Under the pieces are notes generated by a model. It did no database searches. It saw nothing but the letters and a program-made list of their open reading frames with translations, and was not told where the DNA came from. Below, one piece after another: positions 26,478 through 35,876 of a stretch of 64,000 nucleotides of DNA (its first letter is position 1; each line of letters begins with the position of its first letter). The translations under genes were made by a program, and so were the position numbers. The stretch lies in the NCBI GenBank assembly GCA_965222175.1, contig OZ244938.1, positions 3,534,001 through 3,598,000 of the forward strand. The letters run 5' to 3'. The stretch comes from NORP240 sp965222175. Lineage in GTDB: Bacteria; Pseudomonadota; Gammaproteobacteria; Pseudomonadales; Pseudohongiellaceae.

Positions 26478-27197
26478 ATGGCGAAGCCCGTGACATCAGT
26501 AGTGGTTCTTACCGGCGCAGGCATTTCCGCGGAATCAGGCATCCGCACGTTTCGCGCCGGGGACGGACTCTGGGAAGAACACGCCATCGAGGACGTTGCC
26601 ACTCCCGAGGGCTTTGCCCGCAATCCCCAGCTCGTCTACCGGTTTTACAATGAACGCAGGCGGAACCTGCAAAGTCCCCAGGTGCGTCCCAATGCCGCCC
26701 ACCTGGCCCTGGCGCGTTTCGAACAGCAGTTCGCCGGCGATTTTCTCCTGGTCACCCAGAATATCGACAACCTCCACGAGCGGGCAGGCAGCCGCAAGGT
26801 ACTGCATATGCACGGTGAGCTGCTGAAGATGCGCTGCAGCACGACCAACCTGGTCTTCGATACCCGGGAGGACTTCGATTTCGACAGCGAATGCCGATGC
26901 TGTCGCACCACGGGCAATCTCAGGCCTCACGTCGTGTGGTTCGGCGAGATGCCCATGGGCATGTCCCAGATCACCGCGGCGCTGGAATCCTGCGACCTGT
27001 TCATCGCTATCGGCACCTCCGGCAATGTCTACCCGGCTTCAGGATTCCACCAGGTGGCCAAGCATCATAACGCCCACACCGTTGAACTGAACCTGGAACA
27101 GACCGGCTCACGGTTTGACGAGCACGTTTACGGCAAAGCCGCCACCATCGTACCCGGCTACCTGCACAGTCTGCTGCAACGGTCGGGGGCCGTCTGA
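26478..27197 (+). CDS. cobB: NAD-dependent protein deacylase, CobB/SIRT5 type
   Basis: Sirtuin of 239 residues removing acetyl or succinyl groups from lysine with NAD. VVLTGAGISAESGIRTFR and TQNIDNLH bind NAD, and LHMHGEL carries the catalytic His. FYNERRRNL supplies the Tyr and Arg (YxxR) that mark desuccinylase-type sirtuins. The zinc region is partly degenerate (one Cys in RCSTTN and a CRCC cluster), as in E. coli CobB. GEMPMGM and IAIGTSGNVYPA follow. Cytoplasmic, single gene. Confidence 0.95.
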   Translation: MAKPVTSVVVLTGAGISAESGIRTFRAGDGLWEEHAIEDVATPEGFARNPQLVYRFYNERRRNLQSPQVRPNAAHLALARFEQQFAGDFLLVTQNIDNLHERAGSRKVLHMHGELLKMRCSTTNLVFDTREDFDFDSECRCCRTTGNLRPHVVWFGEMPMGMSQITAALESCDLFIAIGTSGNVYPASGFHQVAKHHNAHTVELNLEQTGSRFDEHVYGKAATIVPGYLHSLLQRSGAV

Positions 27198-27272
27198 TCA
27201 ACACAGTCTGCACATTCAATTGCAGGGTCTCCGGGCAGCAGTCACAACCCCTGAGTGTTCACCCGGTTGTGG

Positions 27273-29672
27273 TCAGAGACGCAAGCTGAACCATTCCGGC
27301 GCCAGGCACACGGTGTCACTGCAGACCTGAATTCTTACCCGCAAGCCCGCCGTGGCCGCCTGCAGATCGTCAGCATCTTTGCCGACGCCTGTTGCCGCAA
27401 GCATCACTGTCAACCGCCACTGCTCTCCGTCTGTACCAGCGAGTCTGCCGGTTTCCGGGAGCTGGCCTGGTACCAGGGTAAATTCTTCGACGCTCCAGTG
27501 CAGTTCATCCTCCGCAACGGTTACCGTCACCGGTTCCAGGGAGGCATCGTCAGCTGCCGCGGTGACCAGCCGAAAGCCATCGGCAACAGCCAGGGATAAT
27601 TCGATGCACCGCGATGGTGTCTGCTGCGGCGATTGTTTCCGCCGCGTCACGAAGTCGGGTGTCCCGGGTGCAGCCAGCCGGACTCGACCCTGGGCACCGA
27701 ACTGTAGCGGCCGCCGGGAGCCTTCCCGGTAATGCCGGATGGCCCGCAACAACGTGACGTGGCTGGGGGGATACTCGTCCAGTTCGGCACTGGCGGCCGT
27801 CACCGCCTGCTGCAGCCGGTCGGCATAATCCGTAACCGGCGCTGCTGAAGGCGCCGCTGAACCGGTGGCTCCGTCAGCCTGCGGTCCGCCTTCCCGGTGT
27901 ACCAGCTCTTGTCGTTCCGCCAGTGACGCCAGGCACTGACAGGCCACCCCGTAGGCAGACAGGGTAGCCCCATCGGCTGCGCTGCGGGAACGGGTCAGCC
28001 CGGGCCCCTGGTCATGGGCAGGCCCCAGGTAGAAGCCGCCTGACTGATTGTTCCAGAAAATAGCCAGTAAATCGTCCATCAGGACTGCAGCCTGGCGAAG
28101 ATAATCCTGTCGGCCGGTTACGTCGAACAGGGTAAGGCAGGCTTCACAGAGATTGGCATAGTCCTCGAGCTGGGCCGGGATAGACACTTCACCGTCAAGA
28201 TAAACCCGGTACAGGCCCTGTCCTTTCTGGTAATTCTGTTCAAAAACAAAGTCGACGGCCCGTTGGGCGGCCTCGAGGTAGTCCTTTCTTGCCAGCTGCC
28301 ACCCGGCCCAGGCAAGACTGGTTGCCATGGCGGCAGACCAGGCGACGATAATCTTGTCATCCCGCAGCGGGGGAATCCGTTGTCGGCGGGCGGCCAGCAG
28401 CCTGCCGTTGATGCGGTCCAGCCGTTGTGCCAGCGCGGCAAACGCCTGTGGCTCGCGGTAGCGATCAAGGGCCTCACCGTGGGCAAGTATATTCGCCCCT
28501 TCGAAATTGCCGGCCTCGCTTGGCTGATACAACTCGTTTACCAGTTGCATGTCGTCATCGTCGAGAACAGCGCGCAGCTGCGCCGGCGTCCAGACAAAAT
28601 ACCTGCCTTCCTGGTCTTCACTGTCGGCATCCGTGGCGGAATAGAACCCGCCCGCGTCGTGCTGCATGTCGCGAAGCACATAGTCCAGCGTCTGTTCCGT
28701 CACCCGTAACAGTAACGGGTCGCCGGTCAACCGCCAGGTCCACAGGTACAGCAGTGACAGCTGGGACTGGTTATAGAGCATTTTCTCGAAATGCGGTACC
28801 AGCCACTGCGCATCGGTACTGTAGCGATGAAAACCGCCACCGGCCTGGTCAAAAATGCCTCCCCGGGCCATCCCGCTCAGTGCCCGGTATACAAATCCCG
28901 ACCCGGCGGCATCCGGCTTCCTGGCCATGCTGTCGAGGAAGTAGTAGAGCAGCGGTTCCTGGGGAAACTTGGGGGCACCGGCGAGGCCGCCGAACTGCCG
29001 GTCCTCCCTCTGCAGCAGGCGATGGACGGCGGCAGTCAGCGAGTCCAGGTCCAGCTCCCTGACCTGATCGCGGCCCTGCAGTACCTGGCGGATCGCATCA
29101 GCCGTGCGTCGCGCGCTGTCCTCCAGTTCGCCGCGCTTCTGTTGCCAGACCTGGCTGATTTTTTCCAGCAGGTCGGCAAACTGTGCCGGCGGAAAGTACG
29201 TGGCCGCGTAGAAGGGTCGACCATCCGGTAACAGAAAATTCGACATGGGCCAGCCGCCCTGGCCCGAAATTATCTGTACACCGGTCATGTAATAGTCGTC
29301 GATATCGGGATACTGCTCACGATCCAGCTTGATGCAGACAAATTCACTGTTGAGGATGCGGGCAATTTCTTCATTGTCAAAGCTTTCCGCTTCCATCACA
29401 TGGCACCAGTGGCAGGTTGAATAGCCGATGGACAGAAAAACCGGGCGATCCAGTCGCTGTGCCTCGGCGAAGGCTTCATCGCTCCAGCTGAACCAGTTCA
29501 CCGGGTTGTGAGCATGTTGCAGCAGGTAGGGTGAATCCTCCCGGATAAGCCGATTGATGTACACCGGCTCGCCCTGCCGGTTCCGATGCCGGGTGCGTAT
29601 CTCGTAACGACCGGACTTCTGTTGTTCCAGATCACGAAGCGACTTTTCCAACTCGCTGCTGTGCTGTTCCAT
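27273..29672 (-). CDS. YyaL/SPATA20-type thioredoxin-fold and glycoside-like protein
   Basis: About 799 residues from ATG 29672, although the frame stays open to 29729. After a 50-residue polar N-terminal extension it has the DUF255 thioredoxin-like domain: DSPYLLQHAHNPVNW, SIGYSTCHWCHVMEAESF with a CxxC-like CHWC, and GQGGWPMSNFLLPDGRPF. Residues about 250-550 resemble an alpha/alpha toroid (GGIFDQAGGGFHRYSTD, FEKMLYNQSQL, YSATDADSEDQEG). The family is widespread from bacteria to human SPATA20 and has no agreed function; redox or cellobiose-epimerase-like roles have been suggested from fold. No signal peptide. It appears to be a single gene. Confidence 0.9.
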   Translation of the reverse strand: MEQHSSELEKSLRDLEQQKSGRYEIRTRHRNRQGEPVYINRLIREDSPYLLQHAHNPVNWFSWSDEAFAEAQRLDRPVFLSIGYSTCHWCHVMEAESFDNEEIARILNSEFVCIKLDREQYPDIDDYYMTGVQIISGQGGWPMSNFLLPDGRPFYAATYFPPAQFADLLEKISQVWQQKRGELEDSARRTADAIRQVLQGRDQVRELDLDSLTAAVHRLLQREDRQFGGLAGAPKFPQEPLLYYFLDSMARKPDAAGSGFVYRALSGMARGGIFDQAGGGFHRYSTDAQWLVPHFEKMLYNQSQLSLLYLWTWRLTGDPLLLRVTEQTLDYVLRDMQHDAGGFYSATDADSEDQEGRYFVWTPAQLRAVLDDDDMQLVNELYQPSEAGNFEGANILAHGEALDRYREPQAFAALAQRLDRINGRLLAARRQRIPPLRDDKIIVAWSAAMATSLAWAGWQLARKDYLEAAQRAVDFVFEQNYQKGQGLYRVYLDGEVSIPAQLEDYANLCEACLTLFDVTGRQDYLRQAAVLMDDLLAIFWNNQSGGFYLGPAHDQGPGLTRSRSAADGATLSAYGVACQCLASLAERQELVHREGGPQADGATGSAAPSAAPVTDYADRLQQAVTAASAELDEYPPSHVTLLRAIRHYREGSRRPLQFGAQGRVRLAAPGTPDFVTRRKQSPQQTPSRCIELSLAVADGFRLVTAAADDASLEPVTVTVAEDELHWSVEEFTLVPGQLPETGRLAGTDGEQWRLTVMLAATGVGKDADDLQAATAGLRVRIQVCSDTVCLAPEWFSLRL

Positions 29673-29925
29673 TCCCGCTTGTCCTTGCAACTGGCTGAAT
29701 TGATGACCGGTGAGCGGCTGGAGCCACATCGGTTCTGCGCTGCACCCACGGTAACCCGACCATTCGACGAAGTGAAGCCACCAGGGTGAGGTAACAGGTC
29801 TTCCGCTGGAGCTGGAAAAAATTTTCGCAACCAGTGAACCGGCATGGGAGCCCGGGCGTAAACCTGATACACGCGACGTAAAACACCGCGAATCCAGCTT
29901 CAGGACGGTAACGTTTACCCTTCAG

Positions 29926-29961
29926 CCCCTACACTATCCCGCATTTCGTAGGGGTTTTTTT
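29926..29961 (+). terminator. Orphan intrinsic terminator on plus strand
   Basis: A 7-bp stem CCCCTAC / GTAGGGG around a 15-nt loop is followed by seven T residues (29955-29961). The nearest upstream plus-strand gene ends 2.7 kb away, and both flanking genes are on the minus strand. It could therefore end a short untranslated RNA starting in 29730-29920, or it could be fortuitous. Confidence 0.5.
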
Positions 29962-30014
29962 ATGGCTTCTCGCCACCGCGGAAACAGCCGACCCCGGCAG
30001 GCAGGATAGTGTAG
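29929..30014. repeat. 11-bp inverted repeat around the orphan terminator
   Basis: CTACACTATCC at 29929-29939 is the exact reverse complement of GGATAGTGTAG at 30004-30014. The left arm overlaps the terminator stem, so the two foldings exclude each other. A separate 8-bp stem CCCGGCAG / CTGCCGGG at about 29992-30021 surrounds the right arm. Confidence 0.6.
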
Positions 30015-30039
30015 CTGCCGGGAACCGGCCGCAGCGCTC

Positions 30040-31431
30040 TCACCCCCGGCGCGACGGATGCCGGGTGAACACCTTACGGTTCCCGACCAGCAGCCAGGCC
30101 AGCACCAACAGCACCAGGAACAGTACCAGAAAATAGGCTGGAAAAGCCTTCAGCGATGCCACGAAGACCAATTCCTGGATTCCATCGGGTTCGGCTGCAC
30201 CGGCATACTGCGCGCGGATCGAAGCGATTAGCCCGGTGTACAGCAGGCTGGCCAGACCCAGGCCAAGGTTCAGTGCCAACCCGCGAAAACTCAGGACTGT
30301 CGCCCGGTGTGCAGAATCGACCTCACGATTGATGTAGTAGCTTGACTGGAATGCCACCATGCCCATCATGGCAAAGGCCGCCACCGCGAACAGCACGCCG
30401 AACCAGGGAATGACCAGGGTCAGTCCGGTCAGCCCCACCAGCAGCAGGGCCGACAGAGACAGGTAGTTGAACAACGGCGAATGCTGGCTGACCAGGTAAC
30501 GGGAAAGCCGGGCATTGATAATGCCCAGCAGTGCCATACCGGCACCGATAAAGCCGAACCAGGCAGCAGGAATATCGATGACCCGGTAATACTCACTGGC
30601 CAGCACCACAAACTGTCGGGCAACACTGTCCAGGACCAGGGCAGCCAGGATGACGAACAACACAAACCGGTGAGCCAGGGTCCAGCTTGCAGCCTGCAGG
30701 ATCTGGCGGAACGGCTCCAGCAGCCGTCCAATACCCACTGCCTGACTGTGCACGCCGGCCTGGTCCGCAGCACCAGGCGATACCTCGCGCAGACCGAGGG
30801 TGACTGGCAGCAGCACGCAGGCCGACAGAAAAGTCAGCAGGATCGGCAACTTGATAATCAGTTCCGGCGACAGCGTCCAGTCAAATCCCAGCAGTCGGGG
30901 TACGCTATTGACCACTGCCGCATCGTAGACCAGGGCGCCGATAATCATGGTGGTGAAAAAGCCCACGGACACCATCCGGGTAGTGCGTTCCAGCAGATGC
31001 GCCCAGTCCCGTTCCCGCCCCAGGGCCTGCAACGAATCGTAGGCCAGGGCTTCATCGGCGCCGCTGGCTGCCGCCTCCGATAAGCCGGAGCAGACGCGAT
31101 TGACCAGGAAAGCGAAAAACAGGTACGGCGACTCGCCAATGGGCACCCAGACCAGAACACCCAGCTCGACCACCATCAGCACCGCGGCGTAAACTATCAA
31201 TCGCTTTCTGCCCAGGATATCGGCCAGGGCACCGGACGGCACTTCGGCAAGGACTATGGTAAGGGCCCAGACGGTGTTGAGAATGGCAAACTGTTCCAGG
31301 GAAAGACCATAGTCCAGGAAAAGAATGGTGAATACCGGGTAATAAAAACGGGCGCTGTACAACACCCGGAAAAGAACGAAACGACGGATATTCCCTTCCA
31401 GTGACGCATTGATGCTGGAATCATCCGTCAT
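30040..31431 (-). CDS. MFS transporter
   Basis: Major facilitator protein of about 463 residues (ATG 31431; an ATG 27 bases upstream is an alternative). Twelve hydrophobic segments can be counted. The loop between TM2 and TM3 reads GALADILGRKRLIVYAA, the classical MFS A-motif, and TM1 begins FVLFRVLYSARFYYPVF. The C-terminus is short and basic (NRKVFTRHPSRRG). Substrate unknown. It lies upstream of no same-strand partner within 80 bp except the following non-coding stretch, and about 80 bp downstream of the haloalkane dehalogenase gene, so the two may share a transcript. Confidence 0.85.
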   Translation of the reverse strand: MTDDSSINASLEGNIRRFVLFRVLYSARFYYPVFTILFLDYGLSLEQFAILNTVWALTIVLAEVPSGALADILGRKRLIVYAAVLMVVELGVLVWVPIGESPYLFFAFLVNRVCSGLSEAAASGADEALAYDSLQALGRERDWAHLLERTTRMVSVGFFTTMIIGALVYDAAVVNSVPRLLGFDWTLSPELIIKLPILLTFLSACVLLPVTLGLREVSPGAADQAGVHSQAVGIGRLLEPFRQILQAASWTLAHRFVLFVILAALVLDSVARQFVVLASEYYRVIDIPAAWFGFIGAGMALLGIINARLSRYLVSQHSPLFNYLSLSALLLVGLTGLTLVIPWFGVLFAVAAFAMMGMVAFQSSYYINREVDSAHRATVLSFRGLALNLGLGLASLLYTGLIASIRAQYAGAAEPDGIQELVFVASLKAFPAYFLVLFLVLLVLAWLLVGNRKVFTRHPSRRG

Positions 31432-31512
31432 TCTGCAACCGGCTCCGGCAAGACGCATCCACTGACCGGTTAACGGCCGATGGCTGCGAGATGAATTGAA
31501 TGGGGCGCAAAA

Positions 31513-32391
31513 TCAGGGCAGACCCCTGAGCCAGCGTGAAATTGCCGTGCCGATTTCATCGGGAGAATCCTCCTGGAGAAAATGGCTGCCGGCAACCGTC
31601 ACCTCCTCCTGGTTGGGAAAGTCGCGACAGAACTGCCTCTGCACCCCGGTAAGGATCGCCCCGGGTTCGGCATTGATGAACAGCTTGGGTGACTCACAGG
31701 ACAGCAGCCAGCCGGAGTAATCCGCGACAATCTGCACTACGTCTTCAGGTTCACCCTCGATGGGAATCTGGCGGGGCCAGGTCAGCGTCGGGCGCCGGTC
31801 TTCGCCCGGATTCAGAAAAGGCCGTCGATAGACTTCCATCTCCCTGTCCGTCAATTTTCGCAATACCGAGCCAGGTAACACATTTTCAACAAACAGGTTC
31901 TTTTCAAGTATCAGTTCTTCGCCTGCTGGTGACCGGAAACCCTGGAAAATTTTCCTGGCGGCATCAGGCCACTCGTCCCAGGTCAGGGGCCTGACGATTC
32001 CTTCCATGTAGCAGATCCCCCTGACCTTGTCCGGGTGCCGTTTGCACCAGTCGAAGCCCAGTGCCGAGCCCCAGTCGTGAACCACCCAGGTCACGTTGGC
32101 GGTGACCTCAAGCGCTGCCAGCGCCGCATCGAGATATTCGCGGTGCTCCACGAATCGGTAGCTGTCCGGACCGGGATTGTCCAGTTTGTCCGACTGCCCC
32201 ATGCCGATGAGGTCAATAGCCAGGCAGCGTCCCTGTCCGGCCAGGTGGGGCATGATGTTGCGCCACAGGTAGGATGAGGTGGGATTGCCGTGCTGGAAAA
32301 CGATTGGATCGCCCTCCCCCAGTTCCACGTAGGCCATGCGCTTGCCGTTGACGTCGACAAACCTGGCGGGCAGTTCGGTATCACTTATCAT
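31513..32391 (-). CDS. Haloalkane dehalogenase, HLD-II (LinB/DhaA) type
   Basis: Alpha/beta hydrolase of 292 residues predicted to hydrolyse halogenated alkanes to alcohol plus halide. The full HLD-II catalytic set is visible: halide-binding Asn in QHGNPTSSYLWRN, nucleophile Asp followed by Trp in VVHDWGSALGF, acid Glu in CYMEGIVRPLTWDEWP, and base His in AGSHFLQEDSPDEIG. AGGAG precedes the ATG at 32391. No signal peptide, so cytoplasmic. It sits just upstream of an MFS gene. Other members of this family have unknown natural substrates, so activity on particular haloalkanes is inferred only. Confidence 0.9.
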   Translation of the reverse strand: MISDTELPARFVDVNGKRMAYVELGEGDPIVFQHGNPTSSYLWRNIMPHLAGQGRCLAIDLIGMGQSDKLDNPGPDSYRFVEHREYLDAALAALEVTANVTWVVHDWGSALGFDWCKRHPDKVRGICYMEGIVRPLTWDEWPDAARKIFQGFRSPAGEELILEKNLFVENVLPGSVLRKLTDREMEVYRRPFLNPGEDRRPTLTWPRQIPIEGEPEDVVQIVADYSGWLLSCESPKLFINAEPGAILTGVQRQFCRDFPNQEEVTVAGSHFLQEDSPDEIGTAISRWLRGLP

Positions 32392-32544
32392 CAGGTCTCA
32401 CTCCTGCTTTGCCCGTGACAGGCATCGCTGTCATCCGGTTTTCGTCATTGTCCCGCTGCACAGTCCCGTACCGACCAGTCATCGGTTACCGTGATCGTTT
32501 CCTGCACCGGCTTACTTGAGGCCGGTCCGGCTGTGCTATAAGCT

Positions 32545-32579
32545 AGGGAACATCTGATAAATCAGGGGTTCCTTAAGGA
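32545..32579. repeat. Palindromic MITE-like terminus pair
   Basis: GGAACATCTGATAAATCAGGGGTTCC (written here in two parts: GGAACATCTGATA then AATCAGGGGTTCC) is a near-perfect palindrome followed by TTAAGGAACC. Each half matches the terminal sequence AAGGAACCTCTGATTAAT seen at 35706 and, inverted, at 51095. It looks like two ends of a small mobile repeat lying end to end with no interior. It is about 40 bp upstream of the MBL-fold gene start. Confidence 0.6.
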
Positions 32580-32614
32580 ACCAGACCGATAATAACAGTA
32601 AACAAGGAGTTGTC

Positions 32615-33457
32615 ATGAATATCAGAATGCTGGTTTGTCTGTTTTCCATGCTGGTGCTGTGTACCGGTGCCCTCGCCCAGAGTCGGCTGGCCATTGAACC
32701 GGTCAAGCCCGGCCTTTACACCATCACCGGCCCCGGAGGCAACGTGGGTGTCCGGGTGACCTCCGAAGGTGTCATCCTGGTAGACGACAAGTTTCCCCAG
32801 GATTTCGAGGAAATTCAGCAGCTGGTGGGCCAGGTCAGCGATCTGCCGGTGAGGTACGTCATCAATACGCATCATCACGGTGACCATTCCGGTGGCAACG
32901 TGGGCTACATCGATATTGCCGAAATCGTGGCCCACCAGAATGCTCGGGATAACATGGTGCGGGGCAACCAGGATGCACCTCCCAGAATGGTGTTTACCGA
33001 CGAAACTGCCGTGTACCTGGGAGGCGCGGAGGTTCGCGCCTACTACATGGGCACAGGCCATACCAACGGTGACGCGGTAGTTTACTTCCCGGACCTGAAC
33101 ACGGTGCATGGTGGTGACCTGCTCCACGGTACAGCGCCTTTTATCGACTACGCCAACGGTGGCAGCAGCCGTGGCTGGGTGAGTACGCTGAACAACATCC
33201 TGGCACTGGATTTCGACACAGCCATTCCCGGTCACGGCAGCATCATGACCCGGGAGGACGTCATGTCGTTTCGCAATCAGATGGAAGCGGTACGCAGCCA
33301 CATGACCGACCTGATCCGGGGTGGCATGCCCAGGAGTGAAGCGTCGGTTAGAATCAGAAACGAAGCCCTGAGCTGGACCATGGCGGATGACGGCCTGTTC
33401 ATGCAGCGCAGCATCCCGGGATTTTACGAGGAAATTGTCACCGAACTGACCCGGTGA
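32615..33457 (+). CDS. Periplasmic metallo-beta-lactamase-fold hydrolase
   Basis: A 280-residue exported protein: signal peptide MLVCLFSMLVLCTGALA then AQSRL, with AAGGAG upstream of ATG 32615. The metal-binding motif is INTHHHGDHSGGN (HxHxDH) near residues 83-95, with further ligands in MGTGHTNGDAVV (His), VHGGDLLHG (Asp) and IPGHGS (His). This is the general MBL fold. It is similar in layout to quinoprotein-relay or class-B-like periplasmic MBL proteins and need not be a beta-lactamase. Single gene, with the palindromic repeat in its promoter region. Substrate unknown. Confidence 0.9.
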   Translation: MNIRMLVCLFSMLVLCTGALAQSRLAIEPVKPGLYTITGPGGNVGVRVTSEGVILVDDKFPQDFEEIQQLVGQVSDLPVRYVINTHHHGDHSGGNVGYIDIAEIVAHQNARDNMVRGNQDAPPRMVFTDETAVYLGGAEVRAYYMGTGHTNGDAVVYFPDLNTVHGGDLLHGTAPFIDYANGGSSRGWVSTLNNILALDFDTAIPGHGSIMTREDVMSFRNQMEAVRSHMTDLIRGGMPRSEASVRIRNEALSWTMADDGLFMQRSIPGFYEEIVTELTR

Positions 33458-33575
33458 CCGCTGGCAACCTGCGGTCGATGCCCACCTCGATTCACTAAGA
33501 AGACGATGTGGGCAGCGCGTTGATCCGGCGGGGCGGCAGGTCGTCGTTCCGCCGGGCGTGGTTACCGGGCCCCGC

Positions 33576-33782
33576 CTACTGGCGCGACTTGCGAAATCTC
33601 AGGTAGCTGCGCAGGAACCAGCCAATGAGGAATCCGGCCCCCAGGATCAGGAAAATCATCAGTGAGCGCGGCATGCTCAACGACCAGAACAGAAACTGGA
33701 TCTCCACCGTGGCCACATTCTGCAGCACGAACAACACCACCAGTCCTGCCAGCATCAGTATGGCGATAAGCTTGAAGTTCAT
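33576..33782 (-). CDS. Small LapA-domain (DUF1049) membrane protein
   Basis: A 68-residue inner-membrane protein starting MNFKLIAILMLAGLVVLFVLQN at ATG 33782; an ORF start 39 bases upstream adds a non-conserved leader. Two TM helices are separated by a short segment VATVEIQFLFWSLSMPRS, a typical LapA/YciS arrangement. It ends with a basic tail RFRKSRQ. LapA-type proteins help lipopolysaccharide assembly with LapB in E. coli, but no lapB is adjacent here, so that role is only suggestive. Confidence 0.8.
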   Translation of the reverse strand: MNFKLIAILMLAGLVVLFVLQNVATVEIQFLFWSLSMPRSLMIFLILGAGFLIGWFLRSYLRFRKSRQ

Positions 33783-34014
33783 AGTCGACGGGGACTCCTG
33801 CGGACGATGAGGGGGCTCCACGGTAAACCCGCAGACTGACTAAATCAAGGGAATTCAGAATCCGCGATTATCGCACTGCCCAGGGCAATGCCGGGGCTGC
33901 CGGTAGAATGCCGACAGTGCCTGACAATTGCCAGAACTGTACAGTGCCTCATGACCCCTTTGGCATGGCAATAGCCTGCCTGGCACAGAGCAAAGGCGCG
34001 CAGGAAATGTCCAG

Positions 34015-35646
34015 GTGAACACGAGTTCTGCAATCAAGCGCAAAGGCGTCAGCCCGTGGCTACTGTGGCTGACCCTGGCGTTGTCCTGCAACCTGCTGGC
34101 CCAGGTGGTTACCCACCAGGGTCAGACTGCCAGCGGGGCGTACTACCACATCGCCGTTCCTTCCGGCTGGTTGCCGGAGGATGGCCTGGTGATCTGGAAT
34201 CATGGCTACCAGGGCTATGCCGACGCCGGGCCGGACCCGTCACCGTCACTGGGTCCGCTGCGGGATGAAGTGCTGGCTGGCGGCTACGCCCTGGCTGCCT
34301 CCAGCTACAGCCAGACCGGCTGGGCGGTGTTCGCTTCCCATATAGACAACCGCCAGCTCTACGACACGTTCATTGGACTGGTGGCCAGGCCGGAGTTCGT
34401 GATGTTGCAGGGTGGATCCCTGGGCGGCCTGGTCACCGTCAGGGATATAGAGAGCGGACTGATTCCCGACATTGCCGGTGCGCTGCTGATCTGCGGCGCA
34501 ACCGCCGGCTCGCAGAACTGGTACAACGCCCTGGACCTGCGGCTGATCTACGACGCGGTGTGCAGCAACGTCGACGGGGCTGAGCTGCCCAACCGGGACT
34601 GGTGGGAAATCCCCGGCCTGTTGAGCGGCGAGCTGCAGTTTCTGCGGTCGCTGGAACGCTGCACGGGGCTGCTGTCCCAAAGCCTGGTGGACACACCCCT
34701 GGTTTCACTGCTGCAGACCGACGCCCAGCGACAGCGCCTGGAAAAAATACTGACGCTAAGCGGAACAGACCTGGCGTTCCTGCCACTGGTGCTGGGCTAC
34801 GCCGTGTTCGAATTGCCCCGGCTGACCCAGGACCCGGGAAAACTGAACGGAACCATAGCGCTGGCCAACACCGGGGTTGACTACGGCGACACCGCGGTGA
34901 ATCAGGCAGTGACCCGCCAGGCCGCGCTGCCCCGGGACCGCCAGCAGCTGGAGGCTAACTACACGCCCACGGGCGCTATCGGTTCGACCCGTATCCTGTC
35001 GATCCATACATCCGGCGACGGCCTGGTGCCGGTGGCCAACCAGCACTATTTCAGTCAACTGGTGCCGGACCAGCAGATTACCACTGCAGTAGTGGTGGAA
35101 CAGGAACCCAGCCACTGCGGGTTTACCGAAGCGGAGGGGCTGGCGGCCTGGCGGCAGCTGCAGGCCTGGACCGATGGCGGGACGCAGCCCGGGGTTGCAG
35201 GTATTCAGGCACACTGCCTGGCACTTGGCGGCGATGCCGGCGATTGCCGTTATCAGCCGGAATTCAACGTCAGTGGCAACCCGGTGCTGTTTCCCCGGGA
35301 CAACCGACCAGCCGGTCCCGGCAACTACGTATTCGATCAACTCACCGGCGTACTGGACATCGATGGACTGCAGGTCCTGGGTGAGGACACGCTTTATTCC
35401 CTGGAACTGCAGCAGATCCCCGCCGCTGTGCCTCAGTTCGAAGTGGTCACCCAGGGTGAAACCGGCGAAGAATCCCGGTGGCTGCCCCTGGCAAGGTATT
35501 TCCCGGATAACCGGCTGCTTTACCTGCCAGGGGTATCCCTTGCACCTGCGGCAGCCGGGAATAAGCACTTCGATGTCTACCTGGAGTATTCTTACGACGG
35601 CTCCCGCTCGCTCCTTCGGTTACTGGATTTCGAAGCAGCGCCCTGA
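34015..35646 (+). CDS. Secreted alpha/beta-hydrolase-like protein
   Basis: A 543-residue protein starting at GTG 34015 with AGGA upstream. The N-terminal hydrophobic segment PWLLWLTLALSCNLLAQ is a probable signal peptide. Within the first 200 residues VIWNHGYQGYADAG (oxyanion side) and MLQGGSLGGLVTVRDIES (nucleophile elbow GGSLGG, Ser predicted) indicate an alpha/beta hydrolase; a likely acid and His occur in HTSGDGLVP and EPSHCGFTEAEG. The C-terminal 140 residues look like a separate beta-rich domain. Extracellular esterase or peptidase activity is plausible, but the substrate is unknown. Single gene. Confidence 0.7.
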   Translation: MNTSSAIKRKGVSPWLLWLTLALSCNLLAQVVTHQGQTASGAYYHIAVPSGWLPEDGLVIWNHGYQGYADAGPDPSPSLGPLRDEVLAGGYALAASSYSQTGWAVFASHIDNRQLYDTFIGLVARPEFVMLQGGSLGGLVTVRDIESGLIPDIAGALLICGATAGSQNWYNALDLRLIYDAVCSNVDGAELPNRDWWEIPGLLSGELQFLRSLERCTGLLSQSLVDTPLVSLLQTDAQRQRLEKILTLSGTDLAFLPLVLGYAVFELPRLTQDPGKLNGTIALANTGVDYGDTAVNQAVTRQAALPRDRQQLEANYTPTGAIGSTRILSIHTSGDGLVPVANQHYFSQLVPDQQITTAVVVEQEPSHCGFTEAEGLAAWRQLQAWTDGGTQPGVAGIQAHCLALGGDAGDCRYQPEFNVSGNPVLFPRDNRPAGPGNYVFDQLTGVLDIDGLQVLGEDTLYSLELQQIPAAVPQFEVVTQGETGEESRWLPLARYFPDNRLLYLPGVSLAPAAAGNKHFDVYLEYSYDGSRSLLRLLDFEAAP

Positions 35647-35705
35647 ACCCGGCGAAGCTCTCGTTCAGGTAAGCTTAATGATGCTTTGCTAGGCTCTGTT
35701 CACAC

Positions 35706-35797
35706 TAAGGAACCTCTGATTAATGATGGAAATACTCTGGCTTTCAGGCGAATTCACTGACAAGACGCCTTGCTGTCGGCCTGTCAAGGCTAGGCAA
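35706..35797. repeat. MITE-like dispersed repeat, copy A
   Basis: Begins with the terminus AAGGAACCTCTGATTAAT and continues through a core (CTCTGGCTTTCAGGCGA, CACTGACAAGACGCC, GTCGGCCTGTCAAGGC) that is clearly related to 50946-51027. No open frame is inside. It lies between the secreted hydrolase and the DUF4126 gene. The right end does not show the inverted terminus, so this copy may be truncated. Confidence 0.65.
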
Positions 35798-35876
35798 CGA
35801 TCAGTGGCACTCTCGTAGTTGCAACCCTAAGGGCTGGAGCCATCGTCCGGCTGACCACCTGTGCAGGAGACGCAAT

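Noticed and set aside
27198..27272. Stem CACAACC / GGTTGTG between cobB and the YyaL-type gene
   Set aside because: It could be a terminator between convergent genes, but there is no T-tract on either strand and the loop is long, so it was not listed as a feature.
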